From positions 992,001 to 1,056,000 of the forward strand of contig NZ_CP023994.1 in NCBI RefSeq assembly GCF_003194085.1: a DNA stretch of 64,000 nucleotides, read 5' to 3'. Numbering within the stretch: the stretch's first letter is position 1; every line of letters starts with the position of its first letter. The DNA comes from Aurantimicrobium photophilum. Its GTDB lineage: Bacteria > Actinomycetota > Actinomycetes > Actinomycetales > Microbacteriaceae. The translations under genes and the position numbers were made by a program. This document shows positions 33,989-42,558 of the stretch, piece after piece. The notes below the pieces were generated by a model. It ran no database searches. It had not been told where the DNA came from and saw nothing but the letters and a program-made list of their open reading frames with translations.

Positions 33989-34663
33989 ATGACTGAGTCA
34001 CCAGCTGGCGAAAGCAAACGACGCAAAGGCATAAGCGCGAAGCAGCAGCTCATCCTCGACGTCATCACTGCTTACATTGATGAGAACAGCTACCCACCCT
34101 CCATGCAGGAGATCGGTGATGCAGTAGGTCTCTCCTCGCTGGCGAGTGTCACCTACCAACTTCAACAGCTTGAACTAGGTGGCTACATCCGCCGCGACCC
34201 CAAGCTCCCCCGCGCACTTGAGGTACTCGGCCAGGGCACCGCTGCCCGCACGCCAGCACCTGTTGCTGACAACGTGTTCCCCATGGGTGAAGCAGTTCAG
34301 GTTCCGCTCGTAGGACAGATTGCTGCTGGTGGTCCCATTACAGCCGAGCAGAACACCGAAGACACCATGGCTCTCCCCCGCCAGCTTGTGGGCCAGGGAG
34401 AACTCTTCATGCTCAAGGTCAAGGGTGAATCCATGATTGATGCCGCGATCTGCGACGGTGACTTCGTCGTGGTCCGCAGGCAGCAGACAGCAGAGAACGG
34501 TGACATCGTTGCAGCCCTGCTCGATGATGAAGCAACCGTCAAGGTCTTCCGCCAGCGCGATGGTCACACCTGGCTCTTGCCTCGCAACAGCAACTACGAA
34601 CCCATCTTGGGCGACCACGCCACCATTATGGGAAAGGTTGTGACAGTTCTTCGATCTGTCTAA
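33989..34663 (+). CDS. lexA: LexA repressor of the SOS response
   Basis: A 224-residue self-cleaving repressor. The N-terminal winged helix (about 15-75, [16 protein letters not shown]) reads TCGAA-type boxes. The autocleavage bond is Ala113-Gly114 in VGQIAAGGP, with the catalytic dyad Ser148 (VKGESM) and Lys185 (ATVKVF). I take the ATG at 33989 (MTESPAGES) because it has a purine-rich site upstream and gives the usual length; the frame is open to a TTG at 33911 that lies in the promoter. Boxes upstream imply autoregulation. Confidence 0.97.
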   Translation: MTESPAGESKRRKGISAKQQLILDVITAYIDENSYPPSMQEIGDAVGLSSLASVTYQLQQLELGGYIRRDPKLPRALEVLGQGTAARTPAPVADNVFPMGEAVQVPLVGQIAAGGPITAEQNTEDTMALPRQLVGQGELFMLKVKGESMIDAAICDGDFVVVRRQQTAENGDIVAALLDDEATVKVFRQRDGHTWLLPRNSNYEPILGDHATIMGKVVTVLRSV

Positions 34664-34674
34664 CCCCACAAACG

Positions 34675-34716
34675 AAAAGTCCCGCATGCTGAATACAGCG
34701 TGCGGGACTTTTTATG
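34675..34716 (+). terminator. Terminator between lexA and metF
   Basis: A stem of AAAAGTCCCGCATGCTG with CAGCGTGCGGGACTTTTT, ending in T-run, lies 12 bp after lexA. A and T runs on both sides suggest it also ends the convergent metF transcript. Confidence 0.85.
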
Positions 34717-34724
34717 TTTATGAA

Positions 34725-35672
34725 TTATTGGAGACGGCGAAGCACATCCACAACCGGACCGCTTTGATTGAACGCATAGAGGTGAATACCTGGCGCTCCC
34801 CCGGCAATGAGCTCCTTAGCTAGGCTCACCGCGTGCTCAACACCGATCTCGCGCTGACCTTCAGTGGTGGGCTCAATCTCGAGAGCAATCTCGAGATCAC
34901 TGGGCATTTCTTCACCTGAGATCTCGATCATGCGACGTAGTCGCCCCGGGCTGATCACGGGCATGATGCCCGGAATGATGGGCATGGTGAGGCCTGCTTC
35001 TTTGGCCTTCTGGGCAAAAGAGAGGTAGTCATCTGCGTGGAAGAAAAGCTGGGTAATAGCTAGGTTGGCTCCCGCTGCTTCCTTTGCCAGCAGAACATCA
35101 ATGTCTTGAGTTTTTGAACGTGACTGAGGGTGCCCATTAGGGAATGCAGCAACACCAATGCGAACAAATTCACGCTTTTGGCTCAGGCGGGTAGCACCGG
35201 CATGCCAACGGGGTTCTTCTTCAAAGACGAAAGGCTCTCGCTCGGCCTGTACTCGGTGAATGAGCTGTGTGAGCTCTGCTGCACTGCCGAGGTCCCCAAG
35301 GAAGTCTTCGCCCTCCTGAGTGCCCTCTGGTGGGTCTCCACGCAGGGCGAGGAATGATCGCACACCAGCGTCGAGAAAAGTCCTTACAAGCTCATTGGCG
35401 CCCTGATAGGACTCGGCAACACACGTGAGGTGCGCCATGGGCTCCACGTCGGTGTTCGCGAGGATGAACTTCACGCAATCCAAAGTGGCATCACGTGAGG
35501 AACCACCAGCGCCATAGGTGACGGAGATGAAGTCGGGGCCCGTGGCAGCCAGTTCGAGGATGGTCTTGTTGAGTGCTTCACGCAGGTCTGGATTGCGTGG
35601 TGGATAGACCTCAAAGGAGAAGGGCACGCCAATGTTGAGCTCTGTTGAGCTAGTGGCTGGTGCGTTACTCAT
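34725..35672 (-). CDS. metF: 5,10-Methylenetetrahydrofolate reductase
   Basis: A 315-residue FAD-dependent TIM-barrel enzyme that makes 5-methyl-THF for methionine synthesis. Family segments SFEVYPPRNPD, FISVTYGAGGSSRDAT and LALRGDPPEG are present, with the FAD-binding PIIPGIMPVISP later. I choose the ATG at 35672 (MSNAPATSS), preceded by GAGGAA; the open frame starting at 35699 adds nine unlikely residues. No S-adenosylmethionine riboswitch is seen in the 120 bp upstream. Confidence 0.93.
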   Translation of the reverse strand: MSNAPATSSTELNIGVPFSFEVYPPRNPDLREALNKTILELAATGPDFISVTYGAGGSSRDATLDCVKFILANTDVEPMAHLTCVAESYQGANELVRTFLDAGVRSFLALRGDPPEGTQEGEDFLGDLGSAAELTQLIHRVQAEREPFVFEEEPRWHAGATRLSQKREFVRIGVAAFPNGHPQSRSKTQDIDVLLAKEAAGANLAITQLFFHADDYLSFAQKAKEAGLTMPIIPGIMPVISPGRLRRMIEISGEEMPSDLEIALEIEPTTEGQREIGVEHAVSLAKELIAGGAPGIHLYAFNQSGPVVDVLRRLQ

Positions 35673-35795
35673 CGATATTCCTCGGGGCACAATTCGCATG
35701 AAGGATAAACAGGATTGTTATCCGCGAAGCGTGGGCCGGGCTCGGCAGTCGCTTACTCACCAGTAATGGCGATATAGAAATGTTAGCAGTGCTGT

Positions 35796-37091
35796 TTAGG
35801 CAGTGCGTTCTTCAGGCGCATCCACGATGGCAGAAGCCAGGCGAGGCACGATGGTGGGTGCCGCGTTCTCGCTCACACATTCGGCCGTGATGATGACCTT
35901 GTGAATCTGATCGGTTGAGGGAACCTCGAACATGATGGGACCAAGAACGTTTTCCAAGATGGCACGCAGGCCACGTGCACCGGTCTGGCGAAGGACAGCA
36001 AGATCAGCGATGGCATCGAGTGCTGCAGGCTCAAACTCGAGCTCCACATCATCGAGAGCAAACATGCGCTGGTATTGCTTGACCAGAGCATTCTTGGGCT
36101 CCGTCAGGATGTCGATGAGGGCACTGCGGTCCAGCGGCGACACCGTTGCAATAACGGGAAGACGACCAATGAACTCAGGAATCAAACCAAACTTGTGGAG
36201 GTCTTCAGGGAGAACCTCAGCAAAGAAGTCGCGCGCTTCGTCCTTGCTCTGCAAGGGTGCACCAAAGCCGATACCGGTCTTGCCCGCACGCGACTGAATG
36301 ATGTCTTCTAGGCCCGCAAATGCTCCGGCAACGATGAAGAGAACGTTGGTGGTGTCGAGCTGAATAAATTCTTGGTTGGGGTGCTTACGGCCACCCTGCG
36401 GTGGAACGGAGGCAACTGTGCCTTCCAAAATCTTCAGCAGTGCCTGCTGAACACCTTCACCAGAAACGTCACGAGTAATCGAAGGGTTCTCTGCCTTGCG
36501 GGAGATCTTGTCGATTTCATCGATGTAGATGATGCCCTGCTCCGCACGCTTGACATCAAAGTCAGCAGACTGGAGCAGCTTCAAGAGAATGTTCTCCACG
36601 TCTTCACCAACATAGCCGGCTTCCGTCAGCGATGTTGCGTCAGCAACAGCGAACGGAACATTCAGACGACGCGCAAGAGTCTGAGCAAGATACGTCTTAC
36701 CGCAGCCGGTGGGACCGATGAGAAGAATGTTGCTCTTTGCAATCTCAACTTCGTTGGCCTTGTCTTCAGCAGTCTTGACACCCTCCCCTGCGCGCACACG
36801 CTTGTAGTGGTTGTAGACCGCTACGGAGAGAGCCTTCTTGGCTGGCTCCTGACCGATGACGTATTCCTCAAGGAAGGTAAAGATTTCGCGGGGCTTAGGC
36901 AGATCGAAATCTGCAATGACGCCTTCTTCGTTGGCTTCTGCCAGACGTTCTTCAATGATCTCGTTGCAGAGTTCCACACACTCGTCACAGATGTAGACGC
37001 CGGGGCCCGCAATGAGCTGAGCTACTTGCTTCTGGCTTTTGCCACAGAAGGAGCACTTGAGCAGGTCAGCGCTTTCGCCGATACGTGCCAT
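35796..37091 (-). CDS. clpX: ATP-dependent Clp protease ATPase subunit ClpX
   Basis: A 431-residue AAA+ unfoldase that feeds substrates to ClpP1P2. The N-terminal zinc-binding domain has Cys13, Cys16, Cys35 and Cys38; Walker A is GPTGCGKT near residue 120, Walker B is [10 protein letters not shown], and the ClpP-docking loop contains IGF ([10 protein letters not shown]). The ATG at 37091 has AAAGGAG 6 bp upstream. It stands apart from clpP2 by the orphan gene at 37265-37774, and may have its own promoter in the 170-bp gap. Confidence 0.97.
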   Translation of the reverse strand: MARIGESADLLKCSFCGKSQKQVAQLIAGPGVYICDECVELCNEIIEERLAEANEEGVIADFDLPKPREIFTFLEEYVIGQEPAKKALSVAVYNHYKRVRAGEGVKTAEDKANEVEIAKSNILLIGPTGCGKTYLAQTLARRLNVPFAVADATSLTEAGYVGEDVENILLKLLQSADFDVKRAEQGIIYIDEIDKISRKAENPSITRDVSGEGVQQALLKILEGTVASVPPQGGRKHPNQEFIQLDTTNVLFIVAGAFAGLEDIIQSRAGKTGIGFGAPLQSKDEARDFFAEVLPEDLHKFGLIPEFIGRLPVIATVSPLDRSALIDILTEPKNALVKQYQRMFALDDVELEFEPAALDAIADLAVLRQTGARGLRAILENVLGPIMFEVPSTDQIHKVIITAECVSENAAPTIVPRLASAIVDAPEERTA

Positions 37092-37264
37092 GGTCAACTC
37101 CTTTAGACGTCTGAATATCTAGACATTCGAGCCTAACCCGAACCACAGACGTTCTTTGTCACCTGTGGATGTGACGCCTCGGCGTGCCGAAATACAGAAA
37201 ATATATTTGCCTTAAGTTTTTGACACTAATCAGAGGGCAAGAAAATCAACCCAAACAAAGGCAA

Positions 37265-37774
37265 CTATTTGGTGAAGCTCATTACCCACGAAGCGGTAGA
37301 CAACATTTTCTCCTGAGTGGTTGCCAAAGCTCCGTTGAAGTACGCGACACGAATCACAGCAAATCGAAATGTTCCCACTTGATCAACTTCAACGTTCATG
37401 GACGAATCTTCGAAAGTTATGCGACATTGGTCGGATTCGAAACAATCAATGTTTAAGCCCGACGACACCAAGGGAAATCCATATTCATCGGCGTCTGCGA
37501 AGAAACTGATGACAAACGCGGATGGTTTGGCGGATGGGGAAATAGTGAGACGAAGTGTTCGAGTTGCAAGCCGAACTGGTGTAATTACAGCGTCTTCAGG
37601 CTTCTCCACGATGTGAGAAACAAAACCGTCAGGGGTTGCCCATTCGTACTGGGTAATTGAGAGCTGAACATCATTGGCCCAAACCTGAGGAGGAAGACTT
37701 GGAGTCGGTTCCACGGACGTCAAACGAACGCCTTGTCGTATTGCCCCTTCATCTTCTTTCACAAAGTTAGTCAA
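37265..37774 (-). CDS. Orphan hypothetical protein
   Basis: A 169-residue protein I do not recognise. Predicted as mostly beta (for example LTISPSAKPSAFVISFFAD and MNVEVDQVGTFRFAV), without signal peptide or membrane segment. The alternating strands and Val/Thr/Phe content suggest a beta-sandwich, such as seen in proteins dealing with sensor or immunity functions of the DUF type, but no family is claimed. Start is a TTG at 37774 or a GTG at 37762; neither has a strong ribosome site. It sits beyond the clpP2 terminator and before clpX, and AT-richer codons suggest it is a later insertion. Confidence 0.55.
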   Translation of the reverse strand: MTNFVKEDEGAIRQGVRLTSVEPTPSLPPQVWANDVQLSITQYEWATPDGFVSHIVEKPEDAVITPVRLATRTLRLTISPSAKPSAFVISFFADADEYGFPLVSSGLNIDCFESDQCRITFEDSSMNVEVDQVGTFRFAVIRVAYFNGALATTQEKMLSTASWVMSFTK

Positions 37775-37785
37775 TCAGAAAATGA

Positions 37786-37813
37786 GAAAACCCCGACCGA
37801 AGCCGGGGTTTTC
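37786..37813 (-). terminator. Terminator of the clpP1-clpP2 operon
   Basis: GAAAACCCCG with CGGGGTTTTC and an 8-base loop lies 17 bp past the clpP2 stop on the minus strand, with T-rich sequence after it. Confidence 0.85.
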
Positions 37814-37829
37814 GTGTGACTTTCCGTGA

Positions 37830-38462
37830 TTACGCAGTAATTGCTGCATTCTTACGCGAAGTGAGAACCTGGTCGATCAAACCGTATTCGAGTGCCTCCG
37901 CAGCCGAAAGGATCTTGTCGCGGTCGATGTCCTTGTTGACCTGCTCGATGGAGCGGTTGGAGTGCTTGGACAGGGTCTCTTCCAACCATTCACGCATACG
38001 CATGATTTCCTTGGCCTGGATCTCGATATCCGAAGCCTGACCACGGCCGGCGTCACCGGTCGAAGGCTGGTGAATAAGAACACGAGCGTTGGGCAGAGCC
38101 AGACGCTTACCAGGAGCACCAGCAGCCAACAGGACAGCTGCAGCGGATGCTGCCTGACCGAGGCATACGGTCTGAACCTGGGGACGGATGTACTGCATGG
38201 TGTCGTAGATCGCGGTCATCGCGGTGAACGAGCCACCGGGAGAGTTGATGTACATCACGATGTCGCGGTCAGGGTCCTGGCTCTCCAGAACGAGAAGCTG
38301 AGCCATGACGTCATCAGCAGATGCGTCATCAACCTGGACACCCAAGAAGATGATGCGGTCTTCGAACAGCTTCGCGTAAGGGTCCTGGCGCTTGTATCCG
38401 TATGCGGTGCGCTCTTCAAAAGTAGGAAGAACGTAACGGCTCTCAAAGTTGGGAATAGTCAT
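37830..38462 (-). CDS. clpP2: ATP-dependent Clp protease proteolytic subunit, ClpP2-type
   Basis: A 210-residue serine protease subunit. The nucleophile Ser is in [13 protein letters not shown], the His in RVLIHQPS, and the oxyanion segment in YINSPGGSF. The N-terminal extension (about 1-30) is the ClpP2 form. In Actinobacteria two different ClpP rings pair to make the active ClpP1P2; the sister gene lies 27 bp upstream in the same operon. Confidence 0.96.
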   Translation of the reverse strand: MTIPNFESRYVLPTFEERTAYGYKRQDPYAKLFEDRIIFLGVQVDDASADDVMAQLLVLESQDPDRDIVMYINSPGGSFTAMTAIYDTMQYIRPQVQTVCLGQAASAAAVLLAAGAPGKRLALPNARVLIHQPSTGDAGRGQASDIEIQAKEIMRMREWLEETLSKHSNRSIEQVNKDIDRDKILSAAEALEYGLIDQVLTSRKNAAITA

Positions 38463-38489
38463 AATGAGTCCTCGTATCTTTTCCGGCGC

Positions 38490-39077
38490 TTACGCAGTCT
38501 TGGTTCCGCCGCCACCAGCGACGTCGCTTGCGGATGCACGAACGTGGTCAACGAAGCCATACTCGAGAGCTTCCTGAGCGGTGAACCAGCGGTCGCGGTC
38601 ACCATCAGCGTTGATCTGCTCAACGGTCTTGCCGGTCTGAGATGCTGTGATTTCAGCCAGGCTCTGCTTCATCGAGTTGATGAGCTGTGCCTGAGTCTGA
38701 ATGTCAGAAGCAGTACCACCGAAGCCACCGTGAGGCTGGTGAAGAAGAACACGAGCGTTAGGGGTGATGTAACGCTTGCCCTTGGTGCCCGAGGTCAGAA
38801 GCAGCTGTCCCATGGATGCCGCCATGCCGATACCCACGGTCACGATGTCGTTAGGAACGAACTGCATGGTGTCGTAGATCGCCATACCTGCGGTAATCGA
38901 ACCACCAGGAGAGTTGATGTAGAGGTAAATATCCTTCTCGGCATCCTCAGCAGCAAGAAGCAACATCTTCGCGCAAATCTCGTTGGCGTTGTCATCACGC
39001 ACGTCCGAACCCAACCAAATGATGCGGTCCTTCAGTAGACGCTCAAACACATTGTTCGGCATTACCATCTCGGCCAT
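38490..39077 (-). CDS. clpP1: ATP-dependent Clp protease proteolytic subunit, ClpP1-type
   Basis: A 195-residue ClpP with Ser in [13 protein letters not shown], His in [10 protein letters not shown] and oxyanion YINSPGGSI. It is the first gene of the clpP1-clpP2 operon. In most relatives trigger factor (tig) is directly upstream; here tig is 7.3 kb away. Confidence 0.96.
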   Translation of the reverse strand: MAEMVMPNNVFERLLKDRIIWLGSDVRDDNANEICAKMLLLAAEDAEKDIYLYINSPGGSITAGMAIYDTMQFVPNDIVTVGIGMAASMGQLLLTSGTKGKRYITPNARVLLHQPHGGFGGTASDIQTQAQLINSMKQSLAEITASQTGKTVEQINADGDRDRWFTAQEALEYGFVDHVRASASDVAGGGGTKTA

Positions 39078-39204
39078 GTCAGCTCCATTTCAACAACCAC
39101 GAGACATTTCTCTTGCGGTGTTTCGAATCTAGCGGAGCAAACACGCTCAACACGGCAGTGTTCGCCTCAGGCGGAGTGCCGTTCGCCCACAGCGACGAAT
39201 TAAA

Positions 39205-39238
39205 AATGTCGGGCCTCCAGAGACGTGGAGGCCCGACT
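39205..39238 (-). terminator. Terminator downstream of the zinc-ribbon gene
   Basis: A perfect stem GTCGGGCCTCCA/TGGAGGCCCGAC with a 6-base loop, followed on the minus strand by ATTTTTAATT, lies 22 bp past the zinc-ribbon gene and upstream of clpP1. Confidence 0.85.
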
Positions 39239-39259
39239 ACCCAATGAGGCGTTGGGGGT

Positions 39260-39514
39260 CTAATCAAATATTTCGCTCAACCAGTTCTTGGGTCGCTTTT
39301 GGTAACCCTGGTTGTAGTTGTCATAACGGGGTTGTGGAGCATCCATGCGTGGAGCAGCAGAGACTGCAGGAGCACCGACGGTAGCGGAGCGTTCAAGAAT
39401 CTTGTCTAATTCACCGCGGTCTAGCCAGACTCCGCGACATTGTGGGCAATAGTCAATTTCGACTCCTGCGCGATCAGACATCACTAGTGTTGCGCCGTCA
39501 GTTGGACAGTTCAT
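39260..39514 (-). CDS. zf-TFIIB-type zinc-ribbon protein
   Basis: An 84-residue protein with the zf-TFIIB pattern: CPTDGATLVM at the start, then DYCPQCRGVWLDRGELDKIL. The first knuckle is CPTD and not CPxC, a known variant of this family, in which Asp may replace the Cys. The C-terminal half (about 50-84) is disordered and ends KNWLSEIFD. The role is unknown; the gene is divergent from the exporter at 39618. Confidence 0.85.
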   Translation of the reverse strand: MNCPTDGATLVMSDRAGVEIDYCPQCRGVWLDRGELDKILERSATVGAPAVSAAPRMDAPQPRYDNYNQGYQKRPKNWLSEIFD

Positions 39515-39617
39515 GCATAGCTCCCGGAATAGTTGTGGCTGTTGACAACAGTCAATCCATTGAAGCTGGGAATAAACCGGTAGCTAACTGAGAATATTCA
39601 GCAAGTATGCTCGAATC

Positions 39618-40250
39618 ATGACTCCTGTCCTGACTGCAGCACTTGCAGGCTTAGGCTTTGGGCTCTCTCTGATCGTGGCCATCGGAGCTCAGAACGCATA
39701 CGTTCTGCGACAGGGTTTACGCAAAGAGCATGTCTTTGTCATCGTGGCGATCTGTGCACTCTCTGACGCCGCTCTCATTGCTGTGGGCGTGGCAGGTCTC
39801 GGCGCGATTATTCAGCAGCTCGAATGGCTATTACTTCTTATCGAAGTCATTGGCGGTGTGTTCTTGTGCACCTACGGCGTCATGGCCGCCAAGCGCGCCT
39901 GGAAGCCCGAAGTTCTCAACACCGATACCGGCGGTGCAGCAATCAGCCTCAAGGTTGCCGTCGGCACTGTGCTGGCTCTGACCTACCTGAACCCCCACGT
40001 CTATCTCGACACGGTTCTGCTCTTGGGATCAGTAGCGGGAACCTATGAAGCCAACCGTTGGTGGTTTGCCGCCGGCGCCATGCTCGGCAGCATTATCTGG
40101 TTCAGCACTTTGGGCTTTGGCGCACGCCTCCTAGCCCCCGTATTCAAGAAACCAACCGCCTGGCGTGTTCTCGACGCCATCATTGCCGTGGTGATGTTCA
40201 CCCTGGGTATGAGCCTGCTGGTTAGCTTCGTACAGCACCTAGTAACTTAA
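39618..40250 (+). CDS. LysE/ArgO-family amino-acid exporter
   Basis: A 210-residue membrane protein with six membrane segments, beginning LTAALAGLGFGLSLIVAIGA and the family motif GAQNAYVLRQGL. LysE/ArgO proteins export lysine, arginine or their analogues, and this one would relieve overflow or toxicity. No LysG/ArgP-type regulator is next to it. A -10-like TATGCT ends 6 bp before the ATG, suggesting a leaderless message. Confidence 0.9.
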   Translation: MTPVLTAALAGLGFGLSLIVAIGAQNAYVLRQGLRKEHVFVIVAICALSDAALIAVGVAGLGAIIQQLEWLLLLIEVIGGVFLCTYGVMAAKRAWKPEVLNTDTGGAAISLKVAVGTVLALTYLNPHVYLDTVLLLGSVAGTYEANRWWFAAGAMLGSIIWFSTLGFGARLLAPVFKKPTAWRVLDAIIAVVMFTLGMSLLVSFVQHLVT

Positions 40251-40268
40251 CCAACCAAAGGAGGAACT

Positions 40269-40931
40269 ATGGATCTCGAAAAACTTAGGTTGCTCGTCTA
40301 CACAACCTTTGCCCAAACAGGTGCAGCTCCTGGGAGATGTTTCATTGCCGAGACAATGATGGTTCCAGAAGAAGAAGTTATCGATGGACTCAAAGCCCTT
40401 GCTAGCCAAAGACATCTTGCTTTAGACCCCAAAGATGAAATTGCAATGGCACATCCCTTTTCATCAGTCCCTCTTGGTTTTTCAGTAATGAGTGAAAACA
40501 CACTGTGGTGGGGAGGATGTGCATGGGATTCTTTCGCCCTCGTACATCTCTTGGACACCGAGAACTCCTATCTCGTCGCAACGACGTGCCCGAATTGTGA
40601 CAATGCGCTCGCTTGGAACGTGAGTACCCAAAAAGCTCCGCAAGGCAAGCAAGTTGCACACTTTCTGATACCCACCAGCCATATGTGGGATGACGTGGTT
40701 CACACTTGCAGTAATCAAAGAATTTTTTGTGATGAACTTTGCGTTGACGAATGGCTGAAAAGAACTCAGCATGATCGTGGTTACGTCATGGATCTGGATA
40801 CTTTATGGAAGCTTGCGTCTGACTGGTACACAGGAAGACTTGAAAAGGGTTACGTTCGCAGAGAACCCTCACAAGCTAAAGAATATTTAAGAAACGTCGG
40901 CCTCTCGGGTAGTTTCTGGGGACTTGACTAA
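40269..40931 (+). CDS. Alkylmercury lyase (MerB)-family protein
   Basis: A 220-residue protein with the MerB fold pattern. The organomercurial lyase triad is matched: Cys84 and Asp87 in WGGCAWDSFA (C-x2-D) and Cys154 in RIFCDELCVDEWL. MerB cuts carbon-mercury bonds. Extra Cys107 and Cys110 (CPNC) are unusual. No merA, merR or merT is seen nearby, so the real substrate may differ; MerB-like proteins without mer genes are known. AAGGAGG precedes the ATG at 40269, and it lies 18 bp after the lysE gene in the same direction. Confidence 0.75.
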   Translation: MDLEKLRLLVYTTFAQTGAAPGRCFIAETMMVPEEEVIDGLKALASQRHLALDPKDEIAMAHPFSSVPLGFSVMSENTLWWGGCAWDSFALVHLLDTENSYLVATTCPNCDNALAWNVSTQKAPQGKQVAHFLIPTSHMWDDVVHTCSNQRIFCDELCVDEWLKRTQHDRGYVMDLDTLWKLASDWYTGRLEKGYVRREPSQAKEYLRNVGLSGSFWGLD

Positions 40932-41024
40932 GGACTAGGAATGTTCAGTTTCGTGCAGTTGTTGATCGGCAGCTTCACCGCCTAGGACTTAACGAACAAA
41001 CCCCCGCAGTTTCTTGGGTTCTAA

Positions 41025-41067
41025 TGGTCGTTGCAACACTCCATCTTTTTGGAGGTTGCAACGACCA
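41025..41067 (+). promoter_or_regulatory. Hairpin covering the IS30 transposase start
   Basis: The left end's TGGTCGTTGCAAC (41025-41037) repeats in inverted form at 41055-41067, directly before and over the transposase ATG at 41067. The loop holds the GGAGG ribosome site. A transcript entering from outside would fold and hide the start, a protection against read-through known from IS10-type elements. Confidence 0.65.
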
Positions 41068-42482
41068 TGTCTTTTACCCCGCCACCCACAGGTTCCCGAA
41101 GGCGTTATTCCCAGGCTGAGAAGGCCGCATTTTTTGAGGCTTTTGAGCGTTTAGGAAATGCTAGAGCTGCCGCTAGGGAGTTAGATTTACCTTTCCTCAC
41201 CAGTTATCAGTGGCTTGTTGCTGCAGGTGTTGATGTTGGTGCGCCGCGTCGTCAACGCCACAGCCGTGTCCGTGAGCACTATTTCAGTTTGCGTGCTGCG
41301 GGCGTTTACCGATCGGATGCGGCCAAGCAGGCGGGTGTTCATATTCGTACTGCCCAAGATTGGGACAGAGGGATAGTGAAGAAAATCCATTCACGCATCT
41401 ATCCTGATGGCCGTGTTATCGACTACAACAAGAGTGTGAATGTTCAAGAGCGACTTGTTAGCGGTGTTCGTGTTTCTGCTCTGGAGCAGGTTCTGGATCC
41501 GAGGTTTCTCTCACTTGCTGAGCGGGAAAAGATTCGTGGGCTTCAGTCGCAGGGGGTGAGTGTTCGTTCCATGGCCACAGCGTTGGGCAGGGCTGCTTCG
41601 AGTATTAGTCGGGAGCTCAAACGCAATAGTGTCGAGGGTGTTTATGAGCCTTATGCGGCTCATCGGGTTTCTGTTATGCGCAGGCCGAGGCCGAAAACTC
41701 GTAAGATTTTGACTCAGCCGGCTTTGCAGGTGTTTGTTCAAGAGGGATTAGATAATCAGTGGTCTCCGGAGCAGATTTCCAACAAGTTGGTTGAAGAGTT
41801 TCCCGGCAGTCAGGAGATGCGAGTGTCACCGGAGACGATTTATCAAACCTTGTATTTGCAGGCTCGTGGTGGTTTGAAGAAAGAGATCCAGGCGGCTCTT
41901 CGCACCGGTCGCACCAGGCGCAAACCCCACAACACAGGGTTGGAGAGACAGCCTCGGTTTGTTGATCCGATGGTGATGATTTCTGAACGTCCTGCCGAGA
42001 TCGAAGACAGGGCCGTTCCGGGGCATTGGGAAGGTGATCTGATTGTTGGCACGCAAAACAGGTCAGCTATTGCGACGTTGGTGGAGCGCAGCACACGGTT
42101 TGTGATGCTTGCACACCTTCCCGGTGATCACACGGCAGAAACTGTTCGCGATGCACTAATCACAACGATGCAGACCCTGCCTGAGCATTTGCGGGGGTCG
42201 TTGACTTGGGATCAGGGCGTTGAAATGGCAAGGCATAAAGAATTCAGTATCGCCACAGACATGCCTGTCTATTTCTGTGATCCAGCAAGTCCTTGGCAGC
42301 GCGGATCAAACGAGAACACCAACGGACTCCTCAGACAGTATTTCCCCAAGGGCACTGACCTGTCAGTGTTTGGTCCTGAAGACCTTGAAAGAGTCGCCCT
42401 GCAACTCAACGGACGGCCAAGAAAAACACTCGGCTGGAAAAATCCAGCCGAGTGTTTAAGAGACCTACTAGTGTCGAACTAA
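41067..42482 (+). CDS. IS30-family transposase
   Basis: A 471-residue DDE transposase. An N-terminal region with helix-turn-helix segments (AAKQAGVHIRTAQDWDRG) and the IS30 HTH (LSLAEREKIRGLQSQGVSVR) precede the catalytic core: first Asp in GHWEGDLIVG, second Asp in LTWDQGVEM, Glu in SPWQRGSNENTNG. I take the ATG at 41067 (MSFTPPPTGS) with GGAGG 11 bp upstream; the frame open from 41031 is inside the terminal repeat. The frame and catalytic residues are intact, so it may be active. Confidence 0.93.
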   Translation: MSFTPPPTGSRRRYSQAEKAAFFEAFERLGNARAAARELDLPFLTSYQWLVAAGVDVGAPRRQRHSRVREHYFSLRAAGVYRSDAAKQAGVHIRTAQDWDRGIVKKIHSRIYPDGRVIDYNKSVNVQERLVSGVRVSALEQVLDPRFLSLAEREKIRGLQSQGVSVRSMATALGRAASSISRELKRNSVEGVYEPYAAHRVSVMRRPRPKTRKILTQPALQVFVQEGLDNQWSPEQISNKLVEEFPGSQEMRVSPETIYQTLYLQARGGLKKEIQAALRTGRTRRKPHNTGLERQPRFVDPMVMISERPAEIEDRAVPGHWEGDLIVGTQNRSAIATLVERSTRFVMLAHLPGDHTAETVRDALITTMQTLPEHLRGSLTWDQGVEMARHKEFSIATDMPVYFCDPASPWQRGSNENTNGLLRQYFPKGTDLSVFGPEDLERVALQLNGRPRKTLGWKNPAECLRDLLVSN

Positions 42483-42490
42483 ATCACGCC

Positions 42491-42506
42491 AGTGTTGCAA
42501 CGACCA
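42491..42506. repeat. IS30 right terminal inverted repeat
   Basis: AGTGTTGCAACGACCA is the exact complement of the left end at 41025-41040. Confidence 0.9.
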
Positions 42507-42558
42507 ATTGAATTCGCCTTTCCTGCGGGGATTTGGATGCTCGTAGGTCCGGAACGAA

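Larger units (their letters stand above)
41025..42506 (+). mobile_element. Complete IS30-family insertion sequence
   Basis: A 1,482-bp element with one transposase gene between perfect 16-bp terminal inverted repeats (TGGTCGTTGCAACACT). No target-site duplication is obvious: the flanks CTAA and ATTG do not repeat. It interrupts no gene; it lies between the MerB-like gene and the surface-protein genes. Confidence 0.9.

Noticed and set aside
35703-35723. Imperfect repeat GGATAAAC/GTTATCC upstream of metF as an operator
   Set aside because: Arms are short with a bulge and no regulator candidate is nearby. Too weak to report as a feature.
35673-35795. S-adenosylmethionine or B12 riboswitch upstream of metF
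   Set aside because: The gap is short and shows none of the conserved core sequences of these riboswitches.
40269-40931. A mercury-resistance operon
   Set aside because: Only the MerB-like gene is present; no merA, merR, merP or merT is nearby.
41018-42512. Target-site duplication around the IS30 element
   Set aside because: Left (CTAA) and right (ATTG) flanks do not repeat; a 2-bp match could not be distinguished from chance.
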